NCBI RefSeq assembly: GCF_900141985.1
Contig: NZ_FQZK01000001.1
Span: forward strand, 310,001-374,000
DNA: 64,000 nucleotides
Direction: 5' to 3'
Source of the DNA: Nocardiopsis flavescens
GTDB lineage: Bacteria > Actinomycetota > Actinomycetes > Streptosporangiales > Streptosporangiaceae
Shown here: one piece after another, positions 1 to 7,893 of the stretch
Numbering within the stretch: the first letter of the stretch is position 1
How the letters are laid out: each line of letters starts with the position of its first letter
Position numbers and translations under genes: made by a program
Notes under the pieces: generated by a model
What the model saw: the letters and a program-made list of their open reading frames with translations, nothing else
The model's database searches: none
What the model was told of the DNA's origin: nothing

Positions 1-402
1 GCCGAGGGCCTGCACGGCGACCACGGGGCCCAGGAGCGCGCCCTGCTCGACGAGCACATCGTCGCCTACCGGCTGGACGGCCCGCTGTTCTTCGCCGCCG
101 CCCACCGGTTCCTGCTAGAGCTGACCGAGGTCGCCGACGTCTCGGCGGTGGTCCTGCGCATGTCCCACCTGAGCACCGTGGACGCCACCGGCGCGATGGT
201 GCTGGACGACGCCGTGCGCCGCCTGGAGCGGCGCGGCATCACCGTGCTGCTGTCGGGGGTGCGCCCCGACCACGAGCGGGCGCTGCGCTCCCGGTCCGCG
301 ATCGAGGGCCTGTACGCCCGCGGGCTGGTGCTGGACACCACCCCGCAGGCGATCGGCCGCGCCCACGCGCTGCTGCGCGAGCGCGGCACGCTACCGGCCT
401 GA
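1..402 (+). CDS. SulP-type anion permease, C-terminal STAS domain (5' truncated)
   Basis: The frame is open from the first base of the window to the TGA at 400-402, so only the last 133 residues are seen. They read as an STAS domain: a beta strand with RLDGPLFFAAAHRF, the loop LRMSHLSTVDATGAM that matches the conserved phosphate-binding/Asp-Ser loop region of STAS folds, then GITVLLSGV and the last helix. STAS domains with the 'DGPLFFA' start are typical of the cytoplasmic tail of SulP family sulfate/bicarbonate permeases, so the membrane part is expected to lie upstream of the window. A free-standing STAS protein is possible but less likely because the frame has no start near the domain boundary. 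Confidence 0.75.
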   Translation, partial: AEGLHGDHGAQERALLDEHIVAYRLDGPLFFAAAHRFLLELTEVADVSAVVLRMSHLSTVDATGAMVLDDAVRRLERRGITVLLSGVRPDHERALRSRSAIEGLYARGLVLDTTPQAIGRAHALLRERGTLPA

Positions 403-617
403 GGCGTCCGGCGCGGGCGCGGCGCGGACCGGGCACCCGGCGAGGAGGGCGGGCCGGTCCGCGCCGTGGTCGGCGTGGACCCCGCCCGGCTCGCGCAGGA
501 GGGGTGAACACCTCGGCGGCGCGCTCGGCGGGGACGCCGGTGGGGGTGACCACGACGCGGCGGTCGCGCCCGCCCCTGCCGCGCGCGCCGGGGCCGCGGC
601 GCCGACGCCGGTCCGCC

Positions 618-2480
618 TCAGCCCCAGAAGCCGAAGCCGTACAGCAGGAAGTTCGTCGCCGCGATCACGCCCAGCGCCAGCACCGCTCCGGTCACGAACG
701 AGGTGCGCAGCGACCGCACCAGGAACTCCAGCGAGACCAGGTTGTTGAGCAGGAAGTAGCCCAGCATCGTGGCGTGCCAGAACCCGTCCATCGTCAGCGG
801 CTCGAACGCGAAGCCCGCACCGGTCCACACGTCCGTCTCGGTCGTGAACCACGCCCACGCCAGCGCGGCGCCGTACCCCAGCGGGATCTGGATGAACGGC
901 AGGACGAGCAGCGGCAGCAGCTTGGCGAAGCTCCACAGGCTCGGCCGACCCGCCTCGCGGGCCTCGGCCTGGGCCCGCCGGGCCGCGTCCTGCTCGGCGC
1001 GCACCCGCTCGCGGTGGGCGCGGTCGGCCTCCTGGCGGCGCTGGCGCTCCACCTGCTCGTCGTGGCGGCGGCGCTGCTGGGCGGCGTACTCCTCCTGGCG
1101 GCGGCGCTCCTGCTCCTGGCGCTCCTGCTGGACGCGCAGCTGCTCCTGGTGCCGGTCGTACTCGCGCCGGCGCAGCTCGTCGGCGTCGGCCGCGGGCTCC
1201 CCGCGCCGCCCGCCGTACAGGTCGGCGTAGGGGTCGTCCCCGCCCTGGTCCCGGCCCTGCCCGGCGGCGGGGATCCCCCGGGTGGAGTCGTACCCCTGGC
1301 CCTGGCCCTGCGCCGCCCCGAACTGCCGCGTGGCGTCGTACCCGGGCTGCCCCTGCCGTCCCGCGTCGAACCGCTGCGTGGGCGCGTGGCCCTGCCCCGG
1401 CGCCTGCCCCTGGCCCAGCACCGAGGTCGCCCCCTGGTCCGTGCCCTGGGGCGGAGTGGTCCGGGTGGCCTGGTCGTCGCCCCAGGCGCCCGCGGCGGCC
1501 CCCGCCGCCGCCCCGGCAGCGCCCCCGGCCGCCGCCGCGCCCCACACCCGCGTCGGGTCCTGGCCGCCCTCGCCGCGCGCGTGGGTGCCGGTCTGCTCCG
1601 CCGAGGCGGCCAGCGCCCGGTTCACCTTGGCGACCTGCTCCTGCACGCCCGTCATGACCGCGGGCGGCAGCCACGTCGCGCCCGCGTGCACGTCGCCCAG
1701 GTAGTCCAGGATCTCGCCCGGGGTGGGGCGCCCGCGCGCGTCCTTGCTCAGGCACGCCGCGACGAGGTGGCGCAGCGACTCGGGCACCCGCGACAGGTCC
1801 GGCTCGCGGCTGATGATCCGCATGACCATGGTCGGCATCGACCCCTCGCCGAAGGGCCCCGTCCCCCCGGACGCGTACGCGAGCACCGCGCCGTAGGCGA
1901 ACAGGTCCGAGGCCGGGGCGAGCGCCTCCCCCTGCACCTGCTCCGGGCTCATGAACCCGGGCGTGCCGATCACCGACTGCGTCGCCGCCGTGCCGTCCGT
2001 GGCCCGCGCGATGCCGAAGTCGATCACCCGCGGCCCGTCCTCGGCCAGCAGCACGTTGCCCGGCTTGAGGTCGCGGTGGATCAGCCCCACCCGGTGGATC
2101 TCGCCCAGGGCCTCGGCGAGCCCGGCCGCCAGCACCCGGACGGTCGCCTCCGGCAGCGGCCCGTGGGCCGCCACCGCCTCGTCCAGCGGCAGCGAGGGCA
2201 CGTAGGAGGTCACCAGCCACGGGACCTCGTCGTCGGGGCCCGCGTCGATCACCGGCGCCGTGAACGCGCCGCTCACCTGGCGGGCCGCGGCCACCTCCCG
2301 CGCGAACCGCTCGCGAAAGGCCGGGTCGGTCGCCATGTGCGGGTGGATCCGCTTGACCGCCACGGCGCGCCCGCCCGCGGAGCGGCCGAAGAACACCTGG
2401 CCCATACCGCCCGCCCCCAGGCGTCCGATCAGCCGGTACCGGCCGATGCGATCGGGATCGGTGCTCTCAAGGGGACCCAA
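618..2480 (-). CDS. Membrane-anchored Ser/Thr protein kinase with Gln/Arg-rich linker
   Basis: Eukaryotic-type (Hanks) kinase of about 620 aa. The kinase domain fills residues 11-270 with the glycine loop GRLGAGGMGQVF, Lys43 in AVAVK, catalytic HRDLKPGNV (Asp137) and the DFG motif (Asp154). A low-complexity Gly/Gln linker follows, holding repeated Thr motifs such as DPTRVW, APTQRF, YDATRQF and YDSTRG, then a highly charged Arg/Gln/Glu stretch likely to be helical or coiled coil, then about three hydrophobic segments in the last 110 residues. The kinase domain is therefore N-terminal and cytosolic, with the membrane part at the C terminus. The TTG at 2480 is preferred because GAGGA sits 4 bases upstream; a longer frame from GTG at 2531 lacks a ribosome site. 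Substrates are unknown. Confidence 0.88.
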   Translation of the reverse strand: MGPLESTDPDRIGRYRLIGRLGAGGMGQVFFGRSAGGRAVAVKRIHPHMATDPAFRERFAREVAAARQVSGAFTAPVIDAGPDDEVPWLVTSYVPSLPLDEAVAAHGPLPEATVRVLAAGLAEALGEIHRVGLIHRDLKPGNVLLAEDGPRVIDFGIARATDGTAATQSVIGTPGFMSPEQVQGEALAPASDLFAYGAVLAYASGGTGPFGEGSMPTMVMRIISREPDLSRVPESLRHLVAACLSKDARGRPTPGEILDYLGDVHAGATWLPPAVMTGVQEQVAKVNRALAASAEQTGTHARGEGGQDPTRVWGAAAAGGAAGAAAGAAAGAWGDDQATRTTPPQGTDQGATSVLGQGQAPGQGHAPTQRFDAGRQGQPGYDATRQFGAAQGQGQGYDSTRGIPAAGQGRDQGGDDPYADLYGGRRGEPAADADELRRREYDRHQEQLRVQQERQEQERRRQEEYAAQQRRRHDEQVERQRRQEADRAHRERVRAEQDAARRAQAEAREAGRPSLWSFAKLLPLLVLPFIQIPLGYGAALAWAWFTTETDVWTGAGFAFEPLTMDGFWHATMLGYFLLNNLVSLEFLVRSLRTSFVTGAVLALGVIAATNFLLYGFGFWG

Positions 2481-2754
2481 CGTCCTCAGTCCTTCCGCAT
2501 TCGCCGAGCCTGACAGGGCCTCGCACACCACACGTGCACCAGACCCCAGCGATCGTAGCCAACCCCGCGGGTACGGCGGACCCGTCGCGCCCCGGCCCGT
2601 TCGCCGCGCCGCACCGCCCGCCCGGCCCGCGGTGCGCGGGCAACGCCCCGCCGCCGCCCGAAGTTCCCCCCTGTCCTGGATCGGCCAACTCCCCGTACCG
2701 CCCGCGCCGCGGCCCCGGTCCGCCTAGGGTCGTAGACAGTCGAGAGGAGTGCCC

Positions 2755-4008
2755 ATGCAGGTCCTGAGCTCCCTGCGGACCGACGCCCGCCTGCGCGCCT
2801 TCCAGGCGATGACCTGGGTGGCCGCCCAACGGGGGGACCACGTCTCCCGGCTGCTGCACCACCCGTGGCGGGCGAACCCCTACCCCACCCACCGCCGCCT
2901 GCGCGCCCAGGGCGACCTCGTCACCGGCCGCTTCGGGTTCCGCACCGCCACCACCCACGCCCTCGTCCAGCAGGTCCTGCGCGAGCGCGCCCTGGGGGTG
3001 CGTCCGGAGGATCCGGGCTCCGTCCCGGCCGAGATCGACCTCATCGACCTCTCCTTCCTCACCCGCAACCCGCCCGAGCACACCCGGCTGCGCGCCCTGG
3101 CCCGGCCCGCGTTCAGCCCGCGCCACCTGGAGCGGTACGCGGTCGAGATCGAGAAGATCGCCCACGACCTGCTCGACCGCGCCCTGGCCCGGGGCCGCTT
3201 CGACCTCATGGCCGACTTCGCCCACCCCCTGCCCATCGCGGTCATCACCCGGCTGCTGGGCGTCCCCGACGACGACCGCGCCGCGTTCGTGGAGATCGGC
3301 GCCGCCATCGGCTCCTCGCTGGACGGCGCCCGCTCCGGACGCCACCTGCGGCGCATCCGGGAGGCCTCCGCGCGGCTGGACGACCTGTTCGACCGCCTGA
3401 TGCGGCTGCGCCGCGCCGACCCGCGCGACGACGTCGTCTCCGACCTGACCGCCGCCGTCGACGGGGGCGGCCTCACCCCGGCCGAGATGTCCGCGATGTG
3501 CCGCCTGCTGCTCGTGGCGGGGTTCGAGACCACCGTCAACCTCATCGGCAACGGCACCGCCGCCCTGCTGCGCCACCGCGACCAGTGGGACCTGCTCACC
3601 GCCGACCCCGGCCGGGCGGAGAACGCGGTGGAGGAGGTCCTGCGCTACGACCCGCCGGTGCAGATGACCTCCCGCTGGGTGAACGGGGACACGACCGTCA
3701 TGGGACACGGGCTACAGCGGGGCGGCTACCTCCTGTGCTCGATCGCGTCCGCCGGACGCGATCCCGACCGCTTCACCGACCCGGACCGCTTCGACATCAC
3801 GCGCGCCGACGCCTCCGACCACCTCGCCTTCTCCGGCGGCGTCCACTACTGCCTGGGCGCGCCGCTGGCCCGGCTGGAGGGCCGGATCGCCCTGCGCGCG
3901 CTGGCCGAGCGGGCGCCGGGGCTGCGCCCCGCCGGGGCACCGACCCACCGGCCCACCACGACCCTGCGCGGCCTGGCCTCCTTCCCCGTCACCACGGGAG
4001 AGGGGTGA
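2755..4008 (+). CDS. Cytochrome P450
   Basis: A 417-residue class I bacterial P450. Visible signatures are the I-helix oxygen-binding motif AGFETT near residue 255, the K-helix ExxR (EEVLR, about 294-298) and the heme-binding loop FSGGVHYCLGAPLARLE with axial Cys366. The protein is soluble with no leader and would need a separate ferredoxin and reductase, neither of which is next to it. The ATG at 2755 is chosen because GAGAGGAG (2742-2749) ends 5 bases before it; the in-frame GTG at 2749 overlaps that site. The gene stops 3 bases before the xylanase start, so the two are probably co-transcribed. The substrate cannot be read from the sequence. Confidence 0.95.
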   Translation: MQVLSSLRTDARLRAFQAMTWVAAQRGDHVSRLLHHPWRANPYPTHRRLRAQGDLVTGRFGFRTATTHALVQQVLRERALGVRPEDPGSVPAEIDLIDLSFLTRNPPEHTRLRALARPAFSPRHLERYAVEIEKIAHDLLDRALARGRFDLMADFAHPLPIAVITRLLGVPDDDRAAFVEIGAAIGSSLDGARSGRHLRRIREASARLDDLFDRLMRLRRADPRDDVVSDLTAAVDGGGLTPAEMSAMCRLLLVAGFETTVNLIGNGTAALLRHRDQWDLLTADPGRAENAVEEVLRYDPPVQMTSRWVNGDTTVMGHGLQRGGYLLCSIASAGRDPDRFTDPDRFDITRADASDHLAFSGGVHYCLGAPLARLEGRIALRALAERAPGLRPAGAPTHRPTTTLRGLASFPVTTGEG

Positions 4009-4011
4009 GGG

Positions 4012-5166
4012 GTGGCCGCGCAGCGCACCGCCGGCGGCGGGGGGACCGGGCCCGTCAACGGCAAGGGGGTGCTCCTGGCCGCCGCCCTGTGCGCGGTGAT
4101 CCTCACCGTCACCGGCGTCCTGGTCGCCGTCCTGCCCGAGCCCGAGCAGGAGGGCCACCGCCTGCCCGCGCTCGCCCGGTCCCACGGCATCGACCTGGGC
4201 GTCGCCGTGGCCGTGGACCCCCTCGACCGCGACCGGCGCTACCGCGGCCTCGTCGAGGACCACTACACCTCCGTGACCGCCGAGAACACCATGAAGTGGG
4301 AGCACGTCCAGCCCGAGCGGGGCGAGTACGACTGGAGCGGCCCCGACGCCGTCGTCGACTTCGCCGCCGACAACGGCCTCGGCGTGCGCGGCCACACCAT
4401 GCTCTGGCACAACCAGCAGCCCGCCTGGCTCGCCGAGGGCGACTGGGACGCCGAGGAGCTCAGCGCGGTCGTCCACGAGCACGTCACCACCGTTATGGAG
4501 CGCTACCGCGGCCGGATCGGCGCCTGGGACGTCATCAACGAGCCCCTGGAGGACGGCGGACCGCAGATGCGCCGCAACCTCTGGTACGAGGTCCTGGGGC
4601 CCGACTACATCGCCCGGACCCTCTACAGCGCCCACGCCGCCGACCCCGACGCCGCGCTCTACATCAACGAGTTCGGCATCGAGAGCGCCGGCCCCAAGGC
4701 CGACGCCCTCTACGACCTGGTCGCCGGCCTGGTCGAGCGCGGGGTGCCCGTGCACGGCGTCGGCTTCCAGTCCCACTTCGTGCACGGCAACGTCCCCGAC
4801 GACCTCGCCGAGCAGATGCGCCGCTACACCGACCTGGGCCTGGAGGTGGCCGTCAGCGAACTGGACGTGCGCGTCGACGCGCCCGTCACCGACGAGGACC
4901 TGCGCGAACAGCGCCAGGAGTACCACGACGTCCTGGCCGCCTGCCTGGAGGTCGAGGGCTGCGTCAACGTCACCGTCTGGGGCGTCACCGACGCCCACTC
5001 CTGGATCCCCGAGTGGTTCCCCGGCACCGACGCCGCCCTGCCCTTCGACACCGCCTACCGGCCCAAGCCCGCGCTCTCGGGCATGGTCGACGCGCTCTCC
5101 CGCCGCGGGCGGCGGCCCGGCCCCGCCCGCGGCGCCCGCCCCCGCCCGCCCGGGGCCGCCCCGTGA
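4012..5166 (+). CDS. Membrane-anchored endo-1,4-beta-xylanase, GH10
   Basis: A 384-residue retaining glycoside hydrolase of family 10, expected to cut internal beta-1,4 bonds of xylan. Residues 19-41 form one hydrophobic segment after a short basic stretch with no clear cleavage site, so it is probably a signal anchor and the enzyme acts outside the cell. Catalytic signatures are VTAENTMKWE, the acid/base Glu177 in WDVINEP and the nucleophile Glu283 in VAVSELD, followed by VWGVTDAHSW. There is no carbohydrate-binding module; the C terminus is a Pro/Arg-rich tail. GTG start with GGGAGAGGGG just upstream. The end overlaps the next gene (GTGA at 5163-5166). Confidence 0.93.
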   Translation: MAAQRTAGGGGTGPVNGKGVLLAAALCAVILTVTGVLVAVLPEPEQEGHRLPALARSHGIDLGVAVAVDPLDRDRRYRGLVEDHYTSVTAENTMKWEHVQPERGEYDWSGPDAVVDFAADNGLGVRGHTMLWHNQQPAWLAEGDWDAEELSAVVHEHVTTVMERYRGRIGAWDVINEPLEDGGPQMRRNLWYEVLGPDYIARTLYSAHAADPDAALYINEFGIESAGPKADALYDLVAGLVERGVPVHGVGFQSHFVHGNVPDDLAEQMRRYTDLGLEVAVSELDVRVDAPVTDEDLREQRQEYHDVLAACLEVEGCVNVTVWGVTDAHSWIPEWFPGTDAALPFDTAYRPKPALSGMVDALSRRGRRPGPARGARPRPPGAAP

Positions 5167-6074
5167 GCGCCCTCGTCCCCGACCGGGTCGCCGCCGCCCT
5201 GGCCCGCTCCTGCGGACCCGCGTGGGTCGCGGACCTGCCCCGCCGGGCCGCGGAGCGGCTGGACGCCTGGAACCTGACCCCCGCCGGCGCGGCGATGCAC
5301 GGCGTCGTCGCCCTCGTCCTGCCGGTCACCCGCTCCGACGGCCGCCCGGCCGTGCTCAAGCTCCAGCCCGTCGACGAGGAGACCCGCGGCGAGCCCGACG
5401 CCCTGCGCGCCTGGGACGGCCGCGGCGCGGTCCTCCTGCTCGACCGCGACCCCGCCTCGGGCGCCCTGCTCCTGGAGGCCCTGGACCACACCCGCGACCT
5501 GGACTCCACCGTCGGGACCCACGGCATCGACCGGGCGGCGGAGGTCGTCGGCGGACTCCTGGCCTGCCTCAACGCCGTTCCCGGCCCGGCCGGGCTGCGC
5601 CGCCTGGGCCCCATGACCCTGCGCCTGGTCGAGCGCGCCCGGGCGCTGGAGGCCGCCGGCCCGCCCGCCGGCACCGCCGCCGCCCTGGACCGCTGGGCGG
5701 GCGTCGCCGCCGACGTGGCCGCCGAGCCCGGGGACCGCCTGCTCCACTGGGACCTGCACTACCAGAACGTGCTGGCCCCGCTCCCGGGCGCCGGGCGCGG
5801 CCCCTGGCTGGCCATCGACCCCAAGCCCCTGGCCGGCGACCCGGGGTACGAGCTGCTGCCCGCCCTGTGGAACCGCGCGCCCCGCGGCCCCGGGGCCGCG
5901 CGCCTGCTGCGCCGCCGCTTCGACCTGCTCACCGACGCCGCGGGACTGGACCGCGACCGGGCCCGCTCCTGGACCCTGGTCCGGGTCCTGGAGAACACGG
6001 TCTGGTCGCTGGAGGAGGGGGACCCCGCGCGCACCGGGGAGATGCTCGCCATCGCCCGTGCCCTGGGCTCCTGA
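5163..6074 (+). CDS. Aminoglycoside 6-phosphotransferase-type kinase (APH(6)/hydroxyurea resistance family)
   Basis: A 303-residue protein kinase-like phosphotransferase. The catalytic loop is LLHWDLHYQNVLA (His195, Asp197), and the metal-binding Asp lies in AIDPKPLAGDPGYELLPALWN (Asp219), a spelling typical of the streptomycin 6-kinase and hydroxyurea phosphotransferase family. Members phosphorylate streptomycin or hydroxyurea with ATP, but many chromosomal homologues have no tested drug substrate, so resistance is only a possibility. The GTG start overlaps the stop of the xylanase gene by four bases, which argues for translational coupling. A hairpin follows the stop. Confidence 0.8.
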   Translation: MSALVPDRVAAALARSCGPAWVADLPRRAAERLDAWNLTPAGAAMHGVVALVLPVTRSDGRPAVLKLQPVDEETRGEPDALRAWDGRGAVLLLDRDPASGALLLEALDHTRDLDSTVGTHGIDRAAEVVGGLLACLNAVPGPAGLRRLGPMTLRLVERARALEAAGPPAGTAAALDRWAGVAADVAAEPGDRLLHWDLHYQNVLAPLPGAGRGPWLAIDPKPLAGDPGYELLPALWNRAPRGPGAARLLRRRFDLLTDAAGLDRDRARSWTLVRVLENTVWSLEEGDPARTGEMLAIARALGS

Positions 6075-6079
6075 GCCGG

Positions 6080-6129
6080 CCCCGCGCTCCCCAGGGCGGC
6101 CCCGCCGCGGACCGCCCCGGGGAGCGGGG
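6080..6129 (+). terminator. Imperfect GC-rich hairpin after the APH gene
   Basis: The left arm CCCCGCGCTCCCCAGGGCGG and the right arm CCGCCCCGGGGAGCGGGG pair with a two-base bulge and one mismatch. It lies between the stop at 6074 and the next start at 6169. No T-run follows, as is usual in such high-GC genomes. It probably ends the P450-xylanase-APH transcript, at least partly. Confidence 0.5.
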
Positions 6130-6168
6130 CGCACACTGGGGCCACCACCGAACCGACGGGAGACACCG

Positions 6169-7131
6169 GTGACCGCACCGCCGCCCTTCGACCCCGAACT
6201 CGCCGCCGCCCTGGAGCGGCTCGGCGACCGGGTCACCCCGTCCATCACGCCCGACCGCATCCAGGAGGTCCGCGCCGCCCGCGCCGCCCTGCCGATCGGG
6301 GGCGACTTCACCTGCGGCGGCGCCTTCACCGAGCACGCCCTCAGCGCGCCCCGCGGCGACGGCACCGGGGTGCCGCTGCTGCTGTGGCGGCCGGTCGGCT
6401 CCGGGGCGCCCGCCGGGCTGCTGTACTGGATCCACGGCGGCGGCATGATCGTGGGCACCCACCGCGGCCGGGAGGTCCCCGGCCTGCTGGCCCTGGCCCG
6501 CGAGCTGGGCCTGGCGGTGGCCTCCGTCGGCTACCGGCTCGCCCCCGAGCACCCGCACCCCGCGCCGGTGGAGGACTGCTACACCGGGCTGGCCCACCTG
6601 GTCGCCGGCGCGGCCGGGCACGGCCTGGACGCCTCCCGCGTCGTGGTGGGCGGCGCCAGCGCCGGCGGCGGGCTCGCCGCCGCCACCACCCTGCTGGCCC
6701 GCGACCGCGGCGGGCCCCGGACCGCCGCGCAGCTGCTCCTCTACCCCATGCTGGACGACCGCAACGACTCCGGGTCCGCCCACCAGATGGCGGGCCTGGG
6801 CGTGTGGGACCGCACCTCCAACGCCACCGGGTGGGGCGCCCTGCTGGGCGCGGACGCGGGCGGCCCCGACGTCTCCCCCTACGCCGCGCCCGCCCGCGCC
6901 GCGGACCTGTCCGGGTTGCCCCCGGCGTTCCTGGACGTGGGCTCGGCCGAGACGTTCCGCGACGAGGTGGTCGACTACGCCGCCCGCATCTGGCGGGCGG
7001 GCGGCGAGGCGGAGCTGCACGTGTGGCCCGGCGCCTACCACGGGTTCGACACGCTCGTCCCGGAAGCCGACCTGTCCCGCCGGGCGGCGGCCGTGCGCCT
7101 GCCCTGGCTGCGCCGGACCCTGGGCGGGTGA
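6169..7131 (+). CDS. Alpha/beta hydrolase, hormone-sensitive-lipase-type esterase
   Basis: A 320-residue carboxylesterase of the HSL (family IV) type. The oxyanion motif HGGG is at His89, the nucleophile elbow GASAGG carries Ser164, the acid is probably Asp265 in TFRDEVVDY, and the catalytic His is His291 in AYHGFD. There is no leader, so it is cytosolic and probably hydrolyses short-chain acyl esters. The GTG at 6169 has CGGGAGA upstream and agrees with the usual length; an open frame extends further upstream without a convincing start. It is separated from the APH gene by a hairpin and converges on the pentapeptide gene. Confidence 0.88.
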   Translation: MTAPPPFDPELAAALERLGDRVTPSITPDRIQEVRAARAALPIGGDFTCGGAFTEHALSAPRGDGTGVPLLLWRPVGSGAPAGLLYWIHGGGMIVGTHRGREVPGLLALARELGLAVASVGYRLAPEHPHPAPVEDCYTGLAHLVAGAAGHGLDASRVVVGGASAGGGLAAATTLLARDRGGPRTAAQLLLYPMLDDRNDSGSAHQMAGLGVWDRTSNATGWGALLGADAGGPDVSPYAAPARAADLSGLPPAFLDVGSAETFRDEVVDYAARIWRAGGEAELHVWPGAYHGFDTLVPEADLSRRAAAVRLPWLRRTLGG

Positions 7132-7143
7132 GGACCCGCGGCC

Positions 7144-7845
7144 TCAGTCGGCCAGGGTGATCCCCAGCGCGCCCAGCAGCAGCCGCGCCTGCGCGGGTCC
7201 GATCGTGGCCCCGCGCAGGTACTGCGCCTGCTCCAGGGAGGGCTCGCCCAGGTCGGCACCGCGCAGGTCGGCCCCCGCGAGCCTCACCCCCACCAGCGAG
7301 GCGCCGCGCAGCCGCGACTCCACCCACACCGTCTCGCGCAGGTCCGCCGCCGAGAGGTCGGCCTCGTCCAGCCGCAGCCCCTCCAGGACCCGGCCGCGCA
7401 GGTCGATGCCCTTGCAGCGGGCCAGCATGAGGTTGCAGTGGTCGAAGGAGTACCCCACCCCGCGCAGGGACGTCAGCCCCGCCCCCGTCATGCGGCACCC
7501 GGAGAACACCGCGTCGGTCAGCAGCGCCCGCTGCCACCGGGTGTTGGCCAGGTCCACCCGCTCGAACCGCGCCTCGGCGCACTCGGCCCCGCCGAACGAC
7601 GCGCCCGCCGCGCTCCCGCCGAGGAAGTGCGTCCCCTCCAGCTCCGCGCCGTCCAGGCGCGCCCCGTCCAGCCGGCAGTCCCGCAGCCGCGCCTCGGCCA
7701 GGTCCACCCCGCGCAGGTCGGCCCCGGTCAGGTCGCACCCCGCCAGCTCGCGGGGAGCGCCCTGCGCGCTCGCCCACTCCTCCCGCAGATCGGCCCCCGC
7801 CAGATCCGCGCCCTGCAACGACTTCCCAGAAACATCCGTGCCCAT
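7144..7845 (-). CDS. Pentapeptide-repeat protein
   Basis: About 233 residues made almost wholly of A(D/N)LXX-type pentapeptides (GADLAGADL, GADLRGVDL, ADLSAADL and so on), which fold as a right-handed quadrilateral beta helix. Some members such as MfpA and Qnr mimic DNA and protect gyrase, others have unknown roles; nothing here settles which. An interior block (ARCKGIDLRG region) is less regular. The ATG at 7845 is taken as start because repeats begin soon after; an in-frame GTG at 7878 would add 11 residues. It lies in the same direction as, and 15 bases downstream of, nothing obvious: the PucR gene ends at 7894 on the same strand, so the pair could share a transcript. Confidence 0.85.
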   Translation of the reverse strand: MGTDVSGKSLQGADLAGADLREEWASAQGAPRELAGCDLTGADLRGVDLAEARLRDCRLDGARLDGAELEGTHFLGGSAAGASFGGAECAEARFERVDLANTRWQRALLTDAVFSGCRMTGAGLTSLRGVGYSFDHCNLMLARCKGIDLRGRVLEGLRLDEADLSAADLRETVWVESRLRGASLVGVRLAGADLRGADLGEPSLEQAQYLRGATIGPAQARLLLGALGITLAD

Positions 7846-7893
7846 GGGCGCGCACCCTACCGCGCCCCGCCGACACACGGCGGCCCGAGCGCG

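Noticed and set aside
2865-5162. Long plus-strand frame in phase with the APH gene but upstream of its start
   Set aside because: It overlaps the P450 and xylanase genes in another phase and encodes Arg/Pro-rich sequence; the APH domain starts right at GTG 5163.
7144-7845. Pentapeptide protein as a Qnr/MfpA-type gyrase protector
   Set aside because: The repeats alone do not show this, and there is no drug-resistance context.
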